Shown here: in pieces, positions 60,131 to 64,000 of the stretch
Numbering within the stretch: the first letter of the stretch is position 1
Layout of the letters: every line of letters begins with the position of its first letter
DNA from: Macquaria australasica
Lineage: Eukaryota; Chordata; Actinopteri; Centrarchiformes; Percichthyidae
Direction of reading: 5' to 3'
Length of the DNA stretch: 64,000 nt
NCBI GenBank assembly: GCA_005408345.1
Contig: SEMN01000177.1
Coordinates: 269,001-333,000 of the forward strand
Made by a program: the position numbers and the translations under genes
Notes under the pieces: generated by a model
Database searches by the model: none
What the model saw: the letters and a program-made list of their open reading frames with translations, nothing else
What the model was told of the DNA's origin: nothing

Positions 60131-60257
60131 GTTTTAATAATTTCTTCAAATATTTAAGAAATTGTTGGTTCATTTATATATTTTAGACGATTCATTCGCA
60201 TGACACTATTTCTTTCATAATAATCAAATTTAATATTGAACATTTTGGGGGTCCATA

Positions 60258-60440
60258 GGCCTGGGGAGACTAACATGTTCTGCCTCCAACACCTTGCTAG
60301 CGACAATGTCGGTCGCTCTGTCGGTTGGTTTGCCGGTCCACCACTCTGGTCCAGAGTGAAATATCTCAAAAACTATTGGATGAATGTCCTCTTGGGACAT
60401 TTATGGTCCTCAGATGATGATCCGTCAGTGGCTTTCCATC
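60258..60440 (+). repeat. 5' part of the old dispersed fish repeat
   Basis: Contains 'gtcggtcgctctgtcggttgg', 'ggtccaccactctggtccagagtgaaatatctcaa', 'aactattggatgaatg' and 'catttatggtcctcagatgatga'. It belongs to the family represented by 7610-8300 and 36370-36663. Confidence 0.65.
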
Positions 60441-60675
60441 TGCAAAATTGAAGAACGAAGCCGAGGGTACAGTGAGGTTTTGCCCCTGCACCCTGGAGAA
60501 GTGATTTGTTAGAGTAGCTTTTGGTCAGCATCATTTAGTATATTGGGAAAATGGTGGGAAAAATCCGGTCCAGGTCAAGTTATGCTATGTTAAGTTATGT
60601 TGAAAGTGTCACCAAGCCCTAAAGAGGATCTTGCTTTGACTCACTCATGTTTTTCAATGTCCTATTTTCCAACAG

Positions 60676-60799
60676 CACCTCCTCCTACCCCAGGTCTCCA
60701 CGCTAAGGTCCCAGGGCAGGTCCACGGCAAGAACCATGGCCAGGCCAACAGCAAGACCCCAGCTCCCTCAGCGCCAAAACAGAGGGGCCGCAAACCGAG
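60676..60799 (+). CDS. Next coding exon, second AT-hook-like motif
   Basis: The acceptor CCTATTTTCCAACAG ends at 60675 and the donor CCGAG|GTAGGA follows 60799. The exon is 124 nt, enters in phase 1 (completing an Ala codon, G|CA) and leaves in phase 2 (AG|N, Arg or Ser). It encodes APPPTPGLHAKVPGQVHGKN, then HGQANSKTPAPSAPKQRGRKP: residues 223-263 of the predicted protein. The composition (Pro, Gln, Lys, His) continues the low-complexity style of the previous exon. The terminal QRGRKP repeats the AT-hook core seen at 205-211. The in-frame join and good splice sites make it the same gene. Confidence 0.78.
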
Positions 60800-61400
60800 G
60801 TAGGACATTCTGACTGGATAGCAATTCATGGGAAGAGAGACAGATTTATAATGAGAAGAGGGCCAAATGTGAAAGCATTTAGAGGACAGAAAGTGAAAGA
60901 GTCTGTGCTAGAAAAGCCTTAGAAGTGGACACTGATAGAGTAAGGCAAGCAAGAAAGAGCAAAGCGGCAGTAAACCTGTCATCCCCAACAAATTATGCAG
61001 TTCTTCTCTGGGCAATTCGGTAACAAATATTTCACTTAAAGGCTATATTTAGGCTTTTTTTTTTTTTTTTTGCTTTATTGCGGAGTCAGAAAAGATGGGA
61101 AGAAGAGTTTTATTCAGACCCAGGACAGTGTGGATACATAATATGGTTTGCACCTTAGCAAAATGAGCTGCTAGAATGAGGCTTGGATTTTGTACTTTTG
61201 GAAATGTGCAAGAATTAAATGGTTCCTGATGTTGCATGTGATGGATGAACAAACAAATAGCTACTCTACAGGCATGGAAACAGAGAGGACCAAAACTGAA
61301 AAAAGGGTTTCTTTTGCACCCTATTCAGTTATTAAAGCATGATCTGATCTAGATGCATATGCATATATGACACACTAACCCATTTATCTAACCCGTAACT

Positions 61401-61722
61401 ACAGCTGCAACGATTAATCGATTAGTCAAATGACAGAAAAGTAATTGGCAACTTGTAATCGTTAAAAATGCCAAACTAATTCCCTGGTTCCAGCTTCTCG
61501 AAAGTGAGGGCTTGATGTTTTTTTTGTCATATATGATAGTAAACTGAATATCTTTGGGTTTTGGACATTTGGTTCAACAAAACGAGCTGTATGAATACAT
61601 TACCTTGGGCTGTGAGAAATTATAATGGGCATTTTTCACTGTTTTCTGACATTTTATTGATTAATTGAAAAAATAATCTGCAGATTAATCTGATAATGAA
61701 AATAATTGTCAGTTGCCTGTAA
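61401..61722 (+). repeat. Repeat family C, well-preserved copy
   Basis: Starts 'acagctgcaacgattaatcgattagtc', has 'ggttccagcttctcgaaagtgagg', 'atgatagtaaactgaatatctttgggttttgga' and 'attaccttgggctgtgagaaatt', and ends 'taatgaaaataattgtcagttgc'. It is the best preserved copy in the window and the reference for the others. Confidence 0.7.
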
Positions 61723-62045
61723 CCATTCTCAACTGCATACTAAAACTTAACCACCTCAAGGCTTATATCTAAACATAAAATGTAAAATAAAATCTCATGC
61801 CTAAACTCGACCTCAGACACACTGACATACTGCTCGTGTTCTTTTAGTAGAGTTTCTTTTAAGAGAGAAACACAGAATAGATGTCTTTAGATTTTCACAA
61901 ATAGTCACCCCCCCACCTGTCTGTCTGTCTTCCTCTGTACCTTTCTTGTTTTGTTGTTCCGTCTTCTCCAAATGGTTTCCTTTTCCCTGTCCTCTGTTGT
62001 TATTCCTTTCTTTCTTTTCTGTCACTCTTTGTCAACCCGCTTCAG

Positions 62046-62091
62046 AACAGCCGAGTGCTCTCTACCAGGTTTTGAAGTAGGAGCAAAGACT
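62046..62091 (+). CDS. Candidate further coding exon (uncertain)
   Basis: A long pyrimidine tract from about 61910 leads into the acceptor CAACCCGCTTCAG ending at 62045. Entering in phase 2 as required by the previous donor, the frame reads (R)TAECSLPGFEVGAK and stays open for about 25 codons to a TAA. Possible donors are GTTTTG after 62068 and GTAATA after about 62091; neither is strong. The upstream phase and tract fit, but coding identity is not established and the end is a guess. Confidence 0.25.
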
Positions 62092-62119
62092 GTAATAAGC
62101 AGCTGTTTAACAATAACCT

Positions 62120-62434
62120 TTAACAGATAATACTTCCTCTTTGATATACCTTTTTACAGCTTAGTTGAACAGATATTAAACATCTCTGGGTTGTTGCTAG
62201 CCTGACATCGCCAATTGGACGCAATTGGACAGACCTGCAACCAATCAGAGCAACGAAACGTGTGACGTAGGACCGAGCGAATCCTGTCTGAAGTACGACA
62301 AACACGTCTTTCTTATCAACAAAAGCTTTAAGTGCAGCTGTTTGTTCTTCTTTTAGAGAAAATATACCGTCCAGTTCGTTTAATACGGACGCGATAGCAG
62401 ATTCAGAACCTTCCATGTCATCAGTGGCAGCCAT
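62120..62434 (-). pseudogene. RecQ-like helicase N-terminal fragment in a repeat
   Basis: A minus-strand frame of 104 residues starting MAATDDMEGSESAIASVLNE, with a stretch FSLKEEQTAALKAFVDKKDV and then FVVLQTGFARS. The order (…L..EQ..AL..F…KDVFV.LPTG.GKS) is that leading into the Walker A motif of RecQ-type DNA helicases. Here the motif is LQTGFARS, so the invariant GK is lost and the frame then runs into unrelated sequence. No helicase core follows. I interpret it as a captured or deletion-derived gene start inside a dispersed repeat. Confidence 0.5.
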
Positions 62435-62558
62435 CTTGGTTGTTTATGAAAATGGCTCAACGGCTCCTCTGTCTGAATGGCAGGGAGACCATTCATCTTA
62501 GTTTACATATATTTTCTTTTTTTACATTTCTTTAGCGTGTTCTTGCTTAATGCAGTCT

Positions 62559-62731
62559 TAGATACAAAGAAATAATTAGCAATTTACTTTGGAGCACAGC
62601 AGCAACCTAGCCTGAGAACCAGAGGAATCTGCGAGCTCATGTTTTATTTGCTCTGGCAGATGTTTCTGGTTCCCAGGCTAGGTTGTTGCAGTGCTTCAAA
62701 GTAAAATTACTAATAATTTCTTTGTATCTAA
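62559..62731. repeat. Long imperfect palindrome (about 170 bp hairpin)
   Basis: The left arm runs from TAGATACAAAGAAATAATTA (about 62559) through CAACCTAGCCTGAGAACCAG to ATCTGC. The right arm, in reverse complement, runs TAGATACAAAGAAATTATTA through CAACCTAGCCTGGGAACCAG to ATCTGC. The arms of about 75-80 nt differ at a few positions and surround a short centre (GAGCTCATG…TTTGCTC). It could be a foldback MITE, and its transcript would form a long hairpin. Confidence 0.8.
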
Positions 62732-62919
62732 ACTAAGATACTATTTGGGATGAATAATTGTGATTACGGTCATATTAAGTACATGCATATAAAGTAACTC
62801 TGGTACAAACAGACATCCTGACTTCCTGCGCTCCTTAGTTGTGTTGTGGCTGAGAATCTGAATTCACAAAGAGACTGAAGAGACCAGTGATCAGAAATAT
62901 ATTTCTGGTTGTCTTCGTC

Positions 62920-63410
62920 AAGAGAGAGAGAGGGAGCAAAGCTGAGAAAGGGTTATGATACTATATTGTGGAAGAGAGACAGGAGACTGATAGTCAATAT
63001 TCTCCGATGGAAGAAGAGAGATATACTGTAAGTAGACTTTGATGATTGAAAGAATGGGAAGAGCAGAAAGGGAAAAACGTTAGAAATAAAGTGTGAATAA
63101 ATGGAGGAAGAGAGAAGAGATGAGTCACTGATGTTAAGAAAGGCAACAGCAGACTGATGAGAGAAAGATAGAGAAAAAAGTTGCCATTGAGAGAGAGAAG
63201 AAGCGCAAGAATAAAAAGGGATGAAGGTAATGGAGAGAAGCGAGATAACGATCGCTGCTGTGAAAGAGAAAGAAGAGAGAGATGGGTTAAGTGAGGATGA
63301 GAAAAGATGAAAAGCAACAGAGGTCATGATATGAAAGCAAAGAGTACAGATAAGACAGAAGGAGAGGAAAAGAGTCATGGATGTCAGGAGGAGGAAGAGG
63401 AGGAGGAGGA
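62920..63410 (+). repeat. Purine-rich region
   Basis: About 490 bp strongly biased to A and G ('gagagagaag', 'gaaagaagagag', 'gaggaggaagagg'). Minus-strand frames of 141 and 107 codons here are Ser/Leu/Phe/Pro-rich, as expected for the complement of such a tract, and are not called. Confidence 0.65.
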
Positions 63411-64000
63411 CTTGTGAACTTCACTGAGTTAGGGTCATTTCCAGGTCGGGCTCTGGTATTTGGTTTGGATAACGACAGCCACAAGAAGATTAGAAAGTCC
63501 TCATGTGGTGCAGTTTTAATTCCATCTTAATCTGCTGCTTTGTCTTTTCTCTCTGCTCACTTTGGTAGAGTTTTAGTGCGAGACAGAATACCGTTAACTG
63601 GGACAGGAGATTCATCTTTTTTGCCCCTCTGACCACAGTTGCCAAATGTTCACCAGCCAGCTTCATTTTTCAAAAGAAGAATATGACTTCTATGGGATCG
63701 ATGGTTACACCCTAAAGTCAGTGTTGGGAAACTTAAATAAAAGGAATCAGATAGGGGTAATTAGTGATTTTCTGGTGTTAATTTCCCAAATTCTCCATAT
63801 ACTGTATTTAGATCATTTAAACATTTTGATGGTCTGATAAAAAGCAACTTAAAGATGTAGCCACTTGTTACTGTACTACAGAGCCTGCAGTAACCGCATG
63901 CGTAAAGTCATTCAGAAGCACTAGTGACTAATTTGTGTGCACAAATTGTAATTATTTTCGGTTCTGTACCTGATGATAGTATTGTAGTTTAAGTAGTAGT
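63411..64000. other. Right edge, no feature assigned
   Basis: AT-rich sequence after the purine tract. A pyrimidine-rich acceptor-like site ends at about 63636 and an open frame follows it in the right phase for the host gene, but the encoded residues look unremarkable and no donor fits. Confidence 0.4.

Larger units (their letters stand above)
57834..60675 (+). other. Intron 3 of the + strand gene (2.8 kb)
   Basis: Donor GTACGAAG and acceptor TTTTCCAACAG. Contains a repeat family C copy (58004-58332), a long GT microsatellite, a foldback-like element (59320-60130) and a fragment of the old GCTAAC-type repeat family (60258-60440). No additional exon is seen. Confidence 0.75.

Noticed and set aside
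62953..63378. 141- and 107-codon minus frames rich in Ser/Leu/Phe
   Set aside because: They are the complement of a purine-rich tract, and composition alone explains the open frames.
63637..63837. Possible final exon after the acceptor near 63636
   Set aside because: The phase fits and the frame is open for about 65 codons, but there is no good donor, the residues look random, and the pyrimidine tract is modest.
1..64000. CRISPR arrays, operons, prophage or toxin modules
   Set aside because: The sequence is a vertebrate genome with introns and fish transposons. No regularly spaced repeats with unique spacers and no prokaryotic gene structure are present.

Overview
The window reads as nuclear genomic DNA from a teleost fish, most likely a spiny-rayed (acanthomorph) species. 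It is AT-rich and mostly non-coding, and carries GT-AG introns, vertebrate-type microsatellites and a CpG island. It is packed with fish-type transposable elements: a Tc1 element, hAT-type miniature elements with 8-bp target duplications, tRNA-derived SINEs, and 5'-truncated Rex/L2-like LINE ends. I see no prokaryotic genes, operons, CRISPR arrays or rRNA genes. This assignment rests on recognising repeat families from memory, not on a search.

One host gene can be supported, on the + strand and running off the right edge. A TATA-less CpG-island promoter lies at about 12.6-14.2 kb, with a pair of CCAAT boxes at 13210 and 13251 and probably a non-coding first exon. A very short first coding exon follows at 33288-33337 (10 codons). 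A large coding exon lies at 57197-57833 and another at 60676-60799. Splice phases agree across these joins (0, 0, 1, 2). The predicted N-terminal 263 residues are low-complexity: Pro/Ala/Ser-rich, then an acidic patch, then a long Lys/Arg/Glu-rich segment, then two AT-hook-like RGRKP motifs. This suggests a nuclear DNA- or chromatin-binding protein. I could not identify the gene. A further candidate exon begins at 62046.

Layout: 1-12.6 kb is intergenic, with a foldback element (3651), a nested MITE (7683), a solo-LTR-like block (8605) and a decayed transposon with a Myb/SANT-like remnant (9275). 12.6-14.2 kb is the promoter island. 14.2-33.3 kb is intron 1, with hAT-type elements at 18069 and 28524 (both with exact 8-bp duplications), a SINE (21848), and a Tc1 element (30683-31928) plus a second SINE nested in an older repeat. 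33.3-57.2 kb is intron 2, with a third hAT-type element with an exact duplication (34604), LINE tails, MITEs and GT-rich tandem repeats. 57.2-64 kb holds the coding exons, with repeats, a RecQ-like helicase remnant (62120), a long hairpin (62559-62731) and a purine-rich tract between and after them.

The most informative findings are the Tc1 transposase with a single late amber codon in an otherwise open frame, the layered insertions around it, the decayed transposon-borne domains (Myb/SANT, BED finger, helicase), and the split 5' end of the host gene. I found no convincing previously undescribed multi-gene system.
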